Of a stretch of DNA of 64,000 nucleotides, positions 34,154 to 47,600 are shown one piece after another (the stretch's first letter is position 1; every line of letters begins with the position of its first letter). This DNA comes from Astropecten irregularis (lineage: Eukaryota > Echinodermata > Asteroidea > Paxillosida > Astropectinidae). Location of the stretch: NCBI GenBank assembly GCA_963971285.1, contig OZ020250.1, positions 12,508,499 to 12,572,498 on the forward strand, written 5' to 3'. The position numbers were made by a program, and so were the translations under genes. The notes beneath the pieces are model-generated. The model ran no database searches, had not been told where the DNA came from, and worked only from the letters and a program-made list of their open reading frames with translations.

Positions 34154-34689
34154 ACTCTAACACAGCCCTGCTTCACACCGTTGCCGATCTCAAAGGCTTC
34201 CATCATATTGCCACCAGAGAGGACCTAGCCAGTCATGCCGTCATGGAAGAGCTTGATCATAGATACAAATTTCAGAGGGCATCCAACACGCTCAAGAACT
34301 GTCCATAGAGCTTTCCTGTTGACCGTGTCAAAGGCCTTAGCCAGGTCAATGAAAACAGAGTAAATGGGCATATTTTTTGTCCTTGACATGACAACATTGT
34401 GTGTTTACTGTCTTATCAATTAATGATTAACCTACATAATGTCATGGTATCTTAATTGTCGATAATCAATTACAATATCGACGAATCATTGTATTTCAAA
34501 CACGAGTAACCGAAATTAAGTTGCAGTTTTCACCGATTTCTCCATTGCTCAATTTCATCACTTCAGAAGAATGGGAATTTAGACAATACTTATTTATTTT
34601 TTCTTAGTTTTAATGATAAGTGTTCTCAAACGAAAAACAATTATTTTCTTTCAATACTTCTTTCTTTTTTTTTAATATAATCATCGAAT

Positions 34690-34845
34690 AACCACAAGGG
34701 AAACTTACTTAATTTTGAATCATTGAAAAGTGAAAAACTTTTGACTGGAACATTGAAACTTTGACTGGAGCGGGATTCGAACCAGCAACCGCCGGAATAC
34801 CTGAGGTAGCTGGTTCGAATCCCACTCCAGTCAATCAGTTTTTAT
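34690..34845. mobile_element. SINE fold-back (inverted tRNA halves), copy B
   Basis: Counterpart of 8640-8770: gcgggattcgaaccagcaac followed by inverted tagctggttcgaatcccact. Confidence 0.7.
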
Positions 34846-35386
34846 CCAGATTTAGTGTAATTAATTTGATGTCACTGTCTGTATATTCAATAAGCGCATG
34901 GTGTTTTAATTCGGAAGTATAGTTCTTATGTTAATATACAAAATAGCTTATACATAATAATTTGAATTAGATCACTAGATAGATCACCATAGTGTGACCG
35001 TTAGCCTAGATACAACCATAATGAAAGCATATTATGCACATAATTATAATTACAAATGGTATCAGTTTATATTGTGGTGATTTCACATTTTATCACAAAT
35101 CTGAAAAGATAGATCCAGGCAAACGTACATTCTGAAACAGTGTACAATATTGTGAATTTTTGTTGTGGTTTGTCACGATCATTGTAAATGAACAGTTTAC
35201 CTCAGAACGTGCAGTTCGTCATTGATCATGGTAGACATTCCTATAATGATTTTGGAAGACTAATCATCGGTTGATTCTGTCGTGAATCATTATATTAATA
35301 CAAATAACGTTACATACTTTAATTAATGATGAAAAACAGTCGATATGTTCCTTCAACCCACTGATATTAGAAATAAATGATTAAAG

Positions 35387-35392
35387 TTTATT
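35387..35392 (-). promoter_or_regulatory. Candidate polyadenylation signal of gene B
   Basis: Minus-strand AATAAA about 200 nt beyond the stop codon, at the same relative place as the one in copy A. Confidence 0.45.
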
Positions 35393-35592
35393 TCAAGTTT
35401 AATACTGGTCTAATGAAATATTGATATCAATTTTCTGTTACATAAAGAAAATAGTATCATCATCTAAATGCACATGGAAAATTAAAGAACATTTTCCCAT
35501 TTGCTAATTAGTTTCATACTAGTTGTAATTACCATGGCATGGTCCAATATTGTCGCCCAGTATTTCCCACTATCATTGGAAAACATTGTCAT

Positions 35593-35693
35593 CTACTGTT
35601 TAAAGACGAGCACCAGCAATGCGAGTACCAGCGGAGCCCAGACGGCTGTTTTATGTGAAGACACAGAATCGTTAGTCGGCCAAAATGCTGGTT
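35593..35693 (-). CDS. ACE: Terminal anchor exon of ACE-like gene B
   Basis: The acceptor tract ends tatacacag. The exon reads [20 protein letters not shown], then [13 protein letters not shown], stop. Exon 12 ends in phase 1 at a gtaaat donor (36309) that fits this exon. Small residues (N, D, S) about 10 residues before a hydrophobic end resemble a GPI signal. A very short single-pass anchor is the alternative. Confidence 0.8.
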
Positions 35694-38600
35694 CTGTGTA
35701 TAAAAACAAAGACAAGACGCACCATGTCAGATACTTGGTAAACAAGTTTCCATTAAAATTTGGTTGACTAACAGACACATACGATTTTCTTTAAAGAAAG
35801 AAACCACACCAGAGTTGAGAAAATGATAATGAGCATAATTTATTTGAATTTAAAAAAATATACTTCTGTGGAGTTAGGAGGGCCTGATGCGTTTCGATTC
35901 TAGCAGGATCTTTATGGAAGATATAGCCTTCGATAAAGACCCTGCTAGGATCGAACCACGTCGATCAGGCCCTCATAACTCCAAGCATTTGATATATTCC
36001 AGATCATTTTTGGCTGATGAGCAGTTTGCACGAGCTTATTACTTGTATTTAAATACTTTTAAAAAAGATTTATAAGCCACCGATTCCACTTACAGTATTA
36101 ATAAATGCTCAAGGCGCAAAAAAGAAAAGGTTTCCAGAACAATTTGTAATAATACATTATAACACACAGATAACCAATCATTTCAACTATAAGCCAATGT
36201 ACACAGCATTCAATATTATGAGCCAACTAGTTCCTTTATGAGAGAAAGCACTCTCTTCCCATTAGATGATTACTCAATAATTACGAGTTCTGATTTTTGC
36301 TTAATTTACCTTTAGGGGTCCATTCCTCAGCCCATCCTAGTACTTCATTGTTCTGTTCATTCTGATCTTTCAACCAGGTAATAAGTGGTTCAAAGTAGTC
36401 CAGTAATGGCTGTGCAGTCATTGTAGTATTCCCTGTGATCTTGACCAGTGCTTCTGGCCATGGTTTACTCTCGCCCATTTGTAGCATGTCACTGAATATG
36501 CAAAAGATATTTTTAAATGGCATCAATGTTTAAGATGACCTTTAAGGTAAAGCGATTTTCCAGTTCTGTTTTCACGAAAGTGCCTCATAAATCTCTTATA
36601 AATAGTTACGTCGTAAAATAGAAATTTGTATTTATTTATTTCATTACTAGATTAATTTTGATTATTTTTGCGATTCTGTTTCAGTCTTCAGAATCACGTA
36701 ATGCTTGTTTCATTGATTAATGACATACTAATCTATTTATCCAATTGTATGCACATCACCATGAACTATAACTAAATAATAGTAACTACTTTGAAACTAC
36801 AGAGGGCGTCCTTTATACAAATGCATAAAGTTAGCTATGTATACATTGCATATCGGTCGAATGATATATAAAATAGGGAAAATTGTGTCGATTTTGCAGA
36901 CATTGCATTTGTGCACGAAAAAAGTCTTCCGTTAAACACAACCGACGCAAAATAATCGCATGAAAAAAATGCCTGGTACATACTGTGCATTGTCTGGTTG
37001 TGGTGGCAGGGGAACATGAATTCCTCAAAAACAAATAAATGCAGAATTTGTGGAGACACATCAAAAGGGCAAGTTGTGTTTTGTGCACATAGTTTCACTT
37101 TGGCAATTAAGCGAGACCTATAGCACATTAATTCTCGCCAAACCTACGAATTTCAACTCATTTTGTGTTTTCAGGCATTACAATCGGGATGGGCTGCAAT
37201 GTGAATCTAAAAATATTGTAAATGGCCTAAATTTAATGTACACATCCTGTATTTTCCATTTCCTGCGTCTTTTGAAGAGTTTTTGGACAACCGCTGTACT
37301 TAAAACGTGAACAAAAGTTTTCAGGAGACTAGTGGTTTGCTGCCCTCTATCGACCACCGTCTCTTAAAGTCTCGAATTATCATAGCACTATCATTGGAAA
37401 GAAAAATGTATGTAAATACCCAAGCAGCTTGCCAGCCTCTTTACTGTTGTAGACATCGCATCTAAGAAGAGGTCCGGTGTGACCGGCTGCATCACACATA
37501 GCCTTGTGGAACTGGAATTGAAGAATATGGCTCACAAAATATCTAAGAAATATACAAAGACAACAAATAAGATTATACCGCTGCAAACAACTTGAATGCA
37601 ATGTCAGAAGAAATTCTTAACCCCCCAAAAAGGGCATTGGAAAGGTTGAATTAACTTAATAATCAAATGTAGTATCATACTTTTTTTTGGTCAAAGAAAT
37701 TAAGATTCCGTTGGCAGACATAATCAAGAAAGATACAGTAATAGTCATCTGTGAAATTCCAAGTCCCATACAGTGCCCACTTTTTGAGAAAAAATATTAA
37801 AAACGCCCACTGTATTTTTAAATCTTTTTTTTTTTTTGGCCAAGTTGGTTTTGATCTTTCTGAATAAATACAGCATTTCAGGCAGAAAAGGGTTTAACGG
37901 TTTGTGTTTTAACCATCACCATCTTCATACCCTGTAAGTATAATAGGTAAATCTGTGAAGTTTTCTGTTTCGGTATGCTACCAAAGTATGATAGTACCTT
38001 AGTTTAAAGACCAGAGAATAATGCCGTAACACCAAACTCAACTAATCCATGGCCAGTGCCCATTCATTATGCAAGGCATATTAATAACACAGCATCCGTC
38101 AGGTTCACGTTCTATCCTAGGGCCCAGTTAATAACGCAACACACAGTGTCTGTATTATGTTACAAGCCATAGGGTTCAACCAATCCGATGTATATAAGCA
38201 TCTTCTATACTATGGATTGGACCTAACCCTACAGAAATCAACGTTACCAGCTCGACCAGGCAATGCGAAAAAATCATCCTCTTCGAACTCCGTAGGCCTA
38301 CCCTTTACAGTACTGATGATTTTTTGAAGTACAATATACTCACATGTACCAAAATCGAATATATTACGTCAGACTGTTTGTAGAATACGCTGTTCAAGGA
38401 AAACCTTATATAGAGACTTTATGCAGAAACAAATTCTTTCATTACGTATTATTTTCATCGACGTGGCCTATGGTAGGGACATTACTGGCCACACAACTTC
38501 CCCGTCAAACCCTTATTGAACAAGTAAAATATACAAAATGTGTGCCAGTCCTGCCTCTTACACATTATATGATTTTGGTCCTACATGAAGTTGGAATCCA

Positions 38601-41600
38601 TGTGCAGTATCCAGAATGTGACAAGACGTTATAATTGGAAGCATCCGAGAATTTGAAGCATTTTATTGAGTACAATTGGAAGGAATGACAACCTTATGTA
38701 TGGAGTGTCCGATGGGATGTGGTATTTGGCTGCTGGGTCGAAATTCTTCTCTGAGCGCGGGGTCGGTGGAACTATCCCCTGGTATTGGGTTCTAGCAAAG
38801 TCAAAAATAAAATAATATTCTACCGATTAATGAAAATGAGATGTCACTTGTCTCGGTAAGAGTTGTGCCCTGTACTTTGGGTAGTTTAATGAAATGTTAA
38901 TGTACACGTTAGTCAAGCTCATGAACATTAATCGTTGTTTGACTGGAGTACTATAAAGATTATTGTGAGTATTCTGGTGTGTTTGGAGGGGATGGGCTGG
39001 AGTGCTTTATTTTGTAGGGTTGTAGACTGAGGGCAGAGGAGGGGTTTCCTAGTATGAGGTTCTTTTGGTCATGGGATGATGCGAAGGAGCGATACCGCCC
39101 CCTCTGTGCTTTTCCATGGCTGCACCATTAACTGTCTGGGTATGTGCCTTCTCTTGATACGCACGATTCATTCAGTGTAAAATTAGTACCAATCGACAGT
39201 GTGAGTGTGTTATACATTTGAATAGCTGGGACAGGGTAATGACACTTTGTACTTTCATGTTCTTATTGTGTATGATACCAGGTCACGTTACTTACCTTAG
39301 TTCCCACCACTTAGCATTGTAGTTTTCTGGAGTGATTGTACCGTCAAAGATAGCCCATCGCCATTTATCCATCAGGAAGCCAAAAGGTAGAAATGCAATC
39401 TTATCCAGGGCCATGCTCATCAGAAAGTTAATATCAGCTCCTACATGAAATAGATAATGGGTTTATGACCGGTTCGATTTGATCATTCGAACTTATTCGA
39501 GCAAGTCTTTTTTTTGTAATGTAATTAGCTTAATCAAACTTTCAAAAGCATTCTTATACCTTTCTTTTCAAATCAATTTGGCTCAATTCTGTTCTTTTAT
39601 AAATATCGGCTGAAAATTGTGGCTTGAATGTTGAAATCACATACATGTACTACATTTTTTGATGATGGAATGATTTGCGTAACTTACTATCGTTTTCTAC
39701 TACTTCATCCAATAATCCGACTGCGTGCAGGTGTTTAGGGGTAGACACAGAGAGAGCTAATGTATCTCCAACAGCCTCATGGAAACCAGGATTAGCGCCA
39801 CCACGATACACTACTGGTAGGTTCTTGTATTGCAGGTAATACTCAATATGACCCATCTCATGATGGACCGTAATGAAGTCATCCATGGTTATATCTGTGC
39901 ACTGCTTGATTCTGTACAAAATAAAATAAGATGTCTTCAGTTGACAGAGGGCGCTGTGAAATTCCAGCTATAGCCTTTGACTGTCGGTGGAGCATGCAAT
40001 CGCCAACCTGAGCTTGGCATTCGGAAGATCTTAATGTGACCAATTCATCACAATCTAATGTTGGAAACAAACACCCTTGAGGATTAGTCTAAGAATGACA
40101 AGTATGATATACAACTCAAAGAGATGAATTACACCTTACAACCTCAGACAATTTACCTGAAATCAATCTGGTTGGAAAAGTCCCATGCGGACGCGTGGCA
40201 GACCACTTCCCTGTCGGTTGGCTTTTCGATCATAGATTCGTCCCAGAATTCTTGCGGCATTTCGATCAGTCCAAGTGATGTGAAAAACTCGTCAGAAGCT
40301 TCGAACATTCTTTTGGCGTCATACCCCTAGAGACACAAGGGTGATTTAAATTCATAAAATGTGCTGGCACTACCGAACCTCTCTCAAAGTAGAGTACAAA
40401 TATGAAGTAATGGTTTGATGTAATGATTACTTCATGCAGACCATGGAGTGAATATCTACAAAGGTTTATGACATATGGTATTCATATCTTGTTAACCCAT
40501 TTTCCTGTGTATAGGCTACAACAAAGACACCGACAACGGCAACTACAAAGGCAACAGAAACATCAGAAACAACACACACAGCATCGGAATCAGCAAAAAG
40601 CAAACACACTAACAAATAGAAACAACAGAAATGGTGTCTTCGATGGAAACATCATCAGCATTACGATGAAGGTATACACGGTGAATACATAAGTATATCA
40701 CGAGACACAATAAGCCTGCAAGTTATTTACCTCCCGTTGTAATACCGGGGTGACATCAATACTCGGTTCGCCGGGATATGGAAGAACAAGGTCAAGGATA
40801 TTGAGCCAGGACTGGGACCACATATTACCTGACAAAAAAAAAGAAGACAAATAACACCGTTATTTTGCCATTTTTAATACTGAAAAATACAAGATTTATT
40901 ATTTGCTTTATAGAGTTAGGAGGGCCTGACATGTTTCGATCCTAGCAGGATCTTCATTGAAGGCTTAGATTTATTATTTGATATTACCTTAACTAATCGT
41001 GTGTGGAGATGGAATTGAGGGGGATGACTCAACGTTCGGGTATTAACCAATCTCACACGGCACGTCTTGGAGTTAATGTCCAAACAGATATCATGGATTC
41101 AGGGAAAAAGTTCTAGCTAATAATGCTCTGTTTGGCAAAGGGATTTCAAGTCCACTCTTTCTACGAGCATGTAATACACTGTTCATATAATAACAACATA
41201 TTATGACATCTCCCATGTGCAAAGATAGGACTGATCACCAACATTGGTAAATCACTAAAATCAACAGACCTAACATCGCCACGTGAGTCGCATTGCCTTC
41301 AATTATTCAAAAATGGAAAAGGAAAGAAATAAACCTCTAGAGGGCGTTCTTTCTCCAAAGATTAGATAATGCGTGGCGGTGGTTTCCGCGGTGACATGCC
41401 GAACATGCTGCATGGTTGGTTCCACAGGAAATGGAATTTTCATAGAACACGAGGTAATGAGGCAGTATAAGGAACGGTTAGCAACACTCCATGGACGCGT
41501 TGGTAAGGGAACGAAGGCCTGTAGTCCCATCGCATGACCAGTAGTCTACACTTACTCTACACTCTACACTTAGGTGAGTACATTATTAGATTGTTCTTAT

Positions 41601-44600
41601 ATTGTAGAGAAGCTAAGAAACTTCCTGCTTCCAGTTAGTCTGTGGAGAGACATCGAATTCTGACTTCATTCACAAAGAGATTAGGCGAGAGTTAAATATC
41701 ACGGTCCTTGAAACGGCAAGGAACACCATGGCGATGATCAGGGGCACCGAGTAATAATTGACTAGGGGCACCAAGGTGCCCGAGGTATCAGAATCAAATG
41801 CAATGATCGACCAGGAGTAGTTTAGGGCAATGGCCATTGGCATCTAGGCAATGACCAGGGGCACCAAGTTAATGACCAGGGGCACCAAGTTAATGACCAG
41901 GGGCACCAAGTTAATGACCAGGGGCACCAAGTTAATGATCAGGGGCACCAAGGCAATGACCAGACCTGTACATCACGGCAATGATCAGGGGCAACAAGGC
42001 AATGTTCAGGGACAGTAAGGCAATGACCAGAAATGCCAAGGCAATGACCAAGGCAATGATCAGGGGCACCACGGCAATGATCAGGGGCACCACGGCAATG
42101 ATCAGGGGCACCAAGGCAATGACCAGGAGCACCAAGGCAATGACCACTGTATATTAATGCAATGATCAGGGGCACCAGGGCAATGACCAGGAGCACCAAG
42201 GCAATGACCAGGAGCACCAAGGCAATGACCAGGAGCACCAAGGCAATGATCAGGGACATCAAGGCAATGATCAGGGGCATCATGACAACGGACAAGGGGC
42301 ACCAAGGCAATGACCAGGGACATCTAGGCAATGACCTGGGACACTTGTTAATGACCAGGGCACCAAGTCAATGACCAGGAACAGCAAGGCAATGACCAGG
42401 GGCACCAGGGCAATGACCAGGAGCACCAAGGCAATGACCAGGAGCACCAAGGCAATGACCAGGAGCACCAAGGCAATGATCAGGGGCACCGGGGCAATGA
42501 CCAGGAGCATCGATGCAACTAATGACCAAGCGGGACATCAAGTGACCCAGGGAAATTGAGGTGATGACCAGGGACACCAAGGCAATGACCAGGGGAATTG
42601 AGGTGATGACCATGGACTGACCCAGACAATGACCAGGGGCATTGAGGCAATGACCAGGGTATCTAGGTCACCCATAGTAGCCATTATAATAATCCGGGCG
42701 CATCATGTGAAATGTATAGTTGATCCCGATTCGTGGCATGGCCGTGTCATACAGACTTTCTACATAACGAATACACACCCTTGTCTCATCTCATTTGAAA
42801 TGTCCTAAATTGACTTAGAATGATGTGTGCATTTCTACCATTCTGATGGCTTTTATCCTAATGTCTGTTTCGCTTTCACACATACCGATCTCCATACAGG
42901 TCAACACGCTGCCTCTCTGAACTTGTTAAAGAGCATCAAGTTGAAGATTCAAGCATGGTTAGAGGCCCAATATTAAGCTGACAGTGTACCCAACAGCACA
43001 GTATTAATACCCTACACACGATCACACCCTTCCTATAATCTTCCAGGCATCGTGTCATCCACGGGCCAGGTGCAAATAATAGCATGAATATGTCTAACAA
43101 GGGGCTTCTGTCGTCCTTCCATATTCGAGTAGTTTGCATTGAGTGCATTTCCTGTGCAAGTCTTTACAAGACATACTGTCCTGAACCAATTTGTACTAGG
43201 GCTATGTATATATCCTGATCCCATTTTAAATTGGTTTTATGCCAATGAGTTTGTTTTTTATTCGAAGGATTTATGTTCAATCATATTATTTTACTGTGTA
43301 AGATTCCCACAAGCAATCCTAATGATATTACGTGAAGGTTTATATAGTATACGGAGGGGTTTATACTTGCCAGAAATGTATAATGACGGCAATGTGATTT
43401 CTCTGAAACTCACCCTTGCAGCGGATAGGGCCATGTTTTAGTTGGATCACCCGATAAGTGTAAATCATTGTTTTGTTTATATCCATGGCCTTAATATATC
43501 ACACTGTTAATTCATTGTTTTCTTTCGTCGTATGAAAAAGACCATTTTGGTAACGTCATGCATTGTCGTTAGCTCTTGCTTTAATCGTGGTGCTGATTTG
43601 TCCAGTAACATTCATTTTAGTGCGATATCAGCACGGTGGCACATTCGAGATAGACAAGCCTTCTGCTGAGCGGACATAACAGAATTAAGTTTCCAATTTG
43701 TTTCAGACTTTGTAATTATGTCGTGTCGAAATAGATAAATTCAAGTTCATTTATATTTGAAACGGCCGATGCACGGCGTTTGGAACAGGGTTGTAGTTGG
43801 AACCGAAGAAGCAATACTCACTCAGGCCGTGTCTCAATTCTCTGGCTGCGGCTGCAAATTGTGCATGTACCTATGGCAGCCACTTGTCAGTTACTGTTGC
43901 CATTTCCATAGAATTGTGCATTATTTGCGGTCTCAGGCCAGATAATTGGGACACGGCCTCTGTTTCATACGATGAGGTTTTGCTATAAAGCTGGATAGCA
44001 GTCCAGGTACCGGACTGAGGAGCTCAGAGCTGAAAATGTGTTTATAGACCCTTTTTTTTTGCAACGTCACAGCCTGAGTTTTTGCCAGCCAAGATGGCGA
44101 AAACTATTGCGAGCCATCAAAGCCAGGCACAATAAATATCCGCAATTTGTACACTTTTCATAAACATTGAAGGATATTGCTGAATGTAATGGAATCAATA
44201 CATGATGGTTTGTATTTAATAGAACTATGGAAAGTTTGCAAAAATATTGAATTTGGTCACGCTGGCTGTCAAAAAGACGAAATGATTTGCAACATTTGGC
44301 CGTCCCATGCCAAGTATTGCCAACCACCAGTCAATGTTTTATAAACAAAAAAGGTGCGTGATCTCTTAAAGGGATTGCATACGTTTGGTAATTTGAGCCT
44401 ACTGTTTGTTTCAAACCAATATAATTGTATATATATACCATAAAACTAACCTGTGAAAGTTTCAATTCAAAAGGTGGTAGCGTTTTTGAGATTTTGGCGA
44501 CAAACTAGAGCGGTTATTTCACGCCAGACAACAGTTAGTCAATAGCTGAGAAGCGTTACGGCCATAACGCTTCTCAGATTCATATTATTTGGAGATAAAA

Positions 44601-47600
44601 AGTGACATATTTTTCCATAACCGCGGTACTTCGAATTGAACGTTTCTCAATATGCATTATACTATCCAAAGCAGCTGTACTTCTCACCAAGTAAGTTTTT
44701 ATTGCCATAAATTTTCAGAGTCATTACCAAACGTATGCAATGCCTTTAAAGGTATAATACATGATTGGTAAAGTTCACAGAACAGCACTCACACTTTGTT
44801 TTATCAAACAAGTGCATAACACATTCACTTTTTCACACCTGTGAACATTTGAGGACATCTGCGTCACGAGAAAGTAGCGAAAAACCAGCTTAATTTTGCT
44901 TATAAATCTGATCTCACCCCGAGATCAAAACTGTTTTCGGTCTTTGTTTCACTAATTTCTGGACAAATACACCATTTCAGGCGGAAATATTTTAACGGTA
45001 TGTTTCTACCAGCACAATCTTCAAATCCTGAAAGTTATACGTAAATCTGTGGACATTTCTGTTTGGGTATGTTACCAATCCTGTACTGTACCTTTAAAGC
45101 GATTGTGTGTGTGAGTGGTTTGGGAGTTGGGTGTTTTCCAGTGTGTTTGTTGTTATATTAGTCACAAGACGTGGTAGAATTAGTAAGGATTTATGTTCAT
45201 ATATAGGTAATGTATGATTCTCTTACCAAGAATATGAGCAGGGATCGGTCCTTTCAGGTTGATATAATCAGAACCATACTCTTTATACAGCTTTCGGCGT
45301 ACATAAGCATGCAGATTATCATACAGTGGACTCAGTTCCTGATACAGAGCTTCAACTTGGTCAGTAAAATCAGAAACTTCATACCAGGAGCGCCAGTAAG
45401 CCCCGCCGTCCGGATAACCTATGCAGAATGATACAAATATACAGAGAATATCGATTGCACTTTACATGCAACAGAAGCTTGTTGGAGTCCATGCACGTCA
45501 AAGGATGATGTATAATAGTACAACGAACCCATGATCAAACATTTAAGCGGAGGAAGGTTGGCTTACACAGAAACATGATATGATGGAAATGAAATTATTG
45601 GGTGCAAGGTAAAGGTGTGAGTGACATAATTGACTTTTTCGCACTTTCGAGTGCGAAAAAGTTATTCTTTTTGTTCTGATTTTTTTTTTGACTTTTTCGC
45701 ACTTTCGAGTGCGAAAAAGTTATTCTTTTTGTTCTGATTTTTTTTTTTCTTTTTCCTCTTCTTCTTCTTCTTCTCCAAAAGTCTATGAGAATTTGTACAC
45801 GTTTTTTCTAAGCACGATTTTAGTACTTTTGCAAGTTCGGATTATCATCAAACTTATACCAATGAAGGACCCTAATGCAAGGATGATCCTAAAAGCAATG
45901 ACGTCATGATGACGTCATCACGTGATTTTTTATAGATTTTTGAATATTTATTTTGCCCCATTCACTTTGTACACGTTTTCCAAGAATAAATTTACATTTT
46001 TCCGTTCGCCTTTTTAGCAATTAAACAATCTCTGATTTTGACTAAACTTTGAAGAGGCATAGATCCTATGACAGAGTATCACCATAAAGAATGACGTCAT
46101 CGTGACGTCACCAGGTGTCATATTACAAGCAATCAAAAATGGATAGGTTTTTATCTTCAAAAATCGATATCAATTCAACCGTACTTTCCCTTGCCTTACT
46201 ATTTTTTTAAATGTGTCAAGTAACCCTAGATCTTAATTTTATCTCGTGTGCGTGAAGTCACGTGACCCTTACTTCCGGTCGAAAACGTCAAAACAGGAAA
46301 TGTCTTATAATTTAAAATTGGAGAAAGATATTAACTTGGTTTCAACGATGTCAGTATCTGGCAGTCATGAGGTGTTTACCAATTTGATTGGTGACGTCAT
46401 CATACATTTGAGCGCCCTCTAGCGACAAGTTGAAAAAATTCAAAAATGCATTTTTAGTTGATGTCTGTGGCGAAGTTTGAGGTAATTGCTCCAAAATATA
46501 TATTTAAGATGAGCTTCAACCAGACAACAACGGTGGCAAGATTTAGATTGATGACGTCATCAGTCCGGAAGTTACAATGGAAAAACCATTTTTTTCTTTA
46601 AAAAAGCTGAAAAATCAACCATAAGAGATACAATATTGATTTTCCTAGAAATAGCAGGATAAAGGTAGTTCTGTGGTTTATTTATGTTTCTATGTGATCA
46701 GTGAGCTTTGACATGCCCTGCGATAGGCTTGAAATTGTATTTGGACAACCCGGAACTGTGCCTCGAATTAAAACACAACTCACATGTACTGTTCATGCAT
46801 GAGTGTGGGTGTACATGTACGGAGACTTAAATCTCGGTTAAACCACGTGCGTCCAAGTTTTTTGTGCATCGCACAACCCATGCGTTGTCTCAAAGTTCGT
46901 TCACCCCATCCCTGTGTGTTCAGTATCAAACCCGAACGGCCCATTCAGTTTGTATGCGTTTTTTCCCCCAACACAACTTGATTGCTTTTTCAAGTTTGAA
47001 TCATCATCAAATTGTAACAATGAAAAACCTTTGTGCAGGGGCGACCCAAGAACATGATGACGTCAACAAGTAATGTTTTTAACAGAATTTTGAATATTCA
47101 ATCGTATATTTGACTTTCTTGTTTAAAAAAATGTGTCAAGCAACCTTAAAATATTGTTCCCGTGTGCGTGAAGTTTCGTGACACTTACGTGATCAAAAAC
47201 GGTCAAACCCGGCAGGGTCAAATTTAAAATTGGAGCAAGATACGAACTTGGTTTCAACGATGCCAGTCTCTGGCAGTAATGTGGTTATTAAAAATTTGAA
47301 CTATGACCTCATCAAACTTTTGATTGAAATCTGTGGCAAAGTTTTAGGTATTAAATTGCTTCACAATAATCCTCTAAACGGACAATTTTATAGTGAAACG
47401 AAATAAAACATTGATGCTTAAAAAAAATCACAATGGAAATTTAACATGCCGTTCTCAGGTTTTATGCTTCCTTGAATGCACGTTCTTTGAACAAAAAAAT
47501 TCAAATTGAGAAAAGGCGAAAAAGTCATTTGCTCTGTCAGTTGACAGACAAACTTCTAGTTTCTTTTTCCTCTTCTTCTTCTTCTTCTCCAAAAGTCTAT

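Larger units (their letters stand above)
32210..34380 (-). mobile_element. Non-LTR retrotransposon relic with reverse-transcriptase traces
   Basis: Minus-strand pieces in order: FIDLAKAFDTVNRKALW (about 34350), CVLAPVLFNVFFSNL (about 33570), LFADDCALVTHADMQ (about 33330), then LRSRVLKQNDIRLTTKLRVY (about 33030). Stops and shifts break the frame. An unrelated insert at about 33612-34153 splits the conserved KQGC motif. Confidence 0.8.

Noticed and set aside
36281..36309. Exon 12 of gene B running on to ...[10 protein letters not shown] and a stop
   Set aside because: A consensus donor precedes it and a phase-matched terminal exon exists at 35593-35693, so it is more likely intron.
43139..43441. 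100-codon frame resembling the last helix of a receptor
   Set aside because: Only a loose hydrophobic resemblance; no neighbouring helices or splice sites.
46784..46981. 65-codon frame repeated in both 1.8-kb units
   Set aside because: Conservation only reflects near identity of the recent duplicates; no family recognised.
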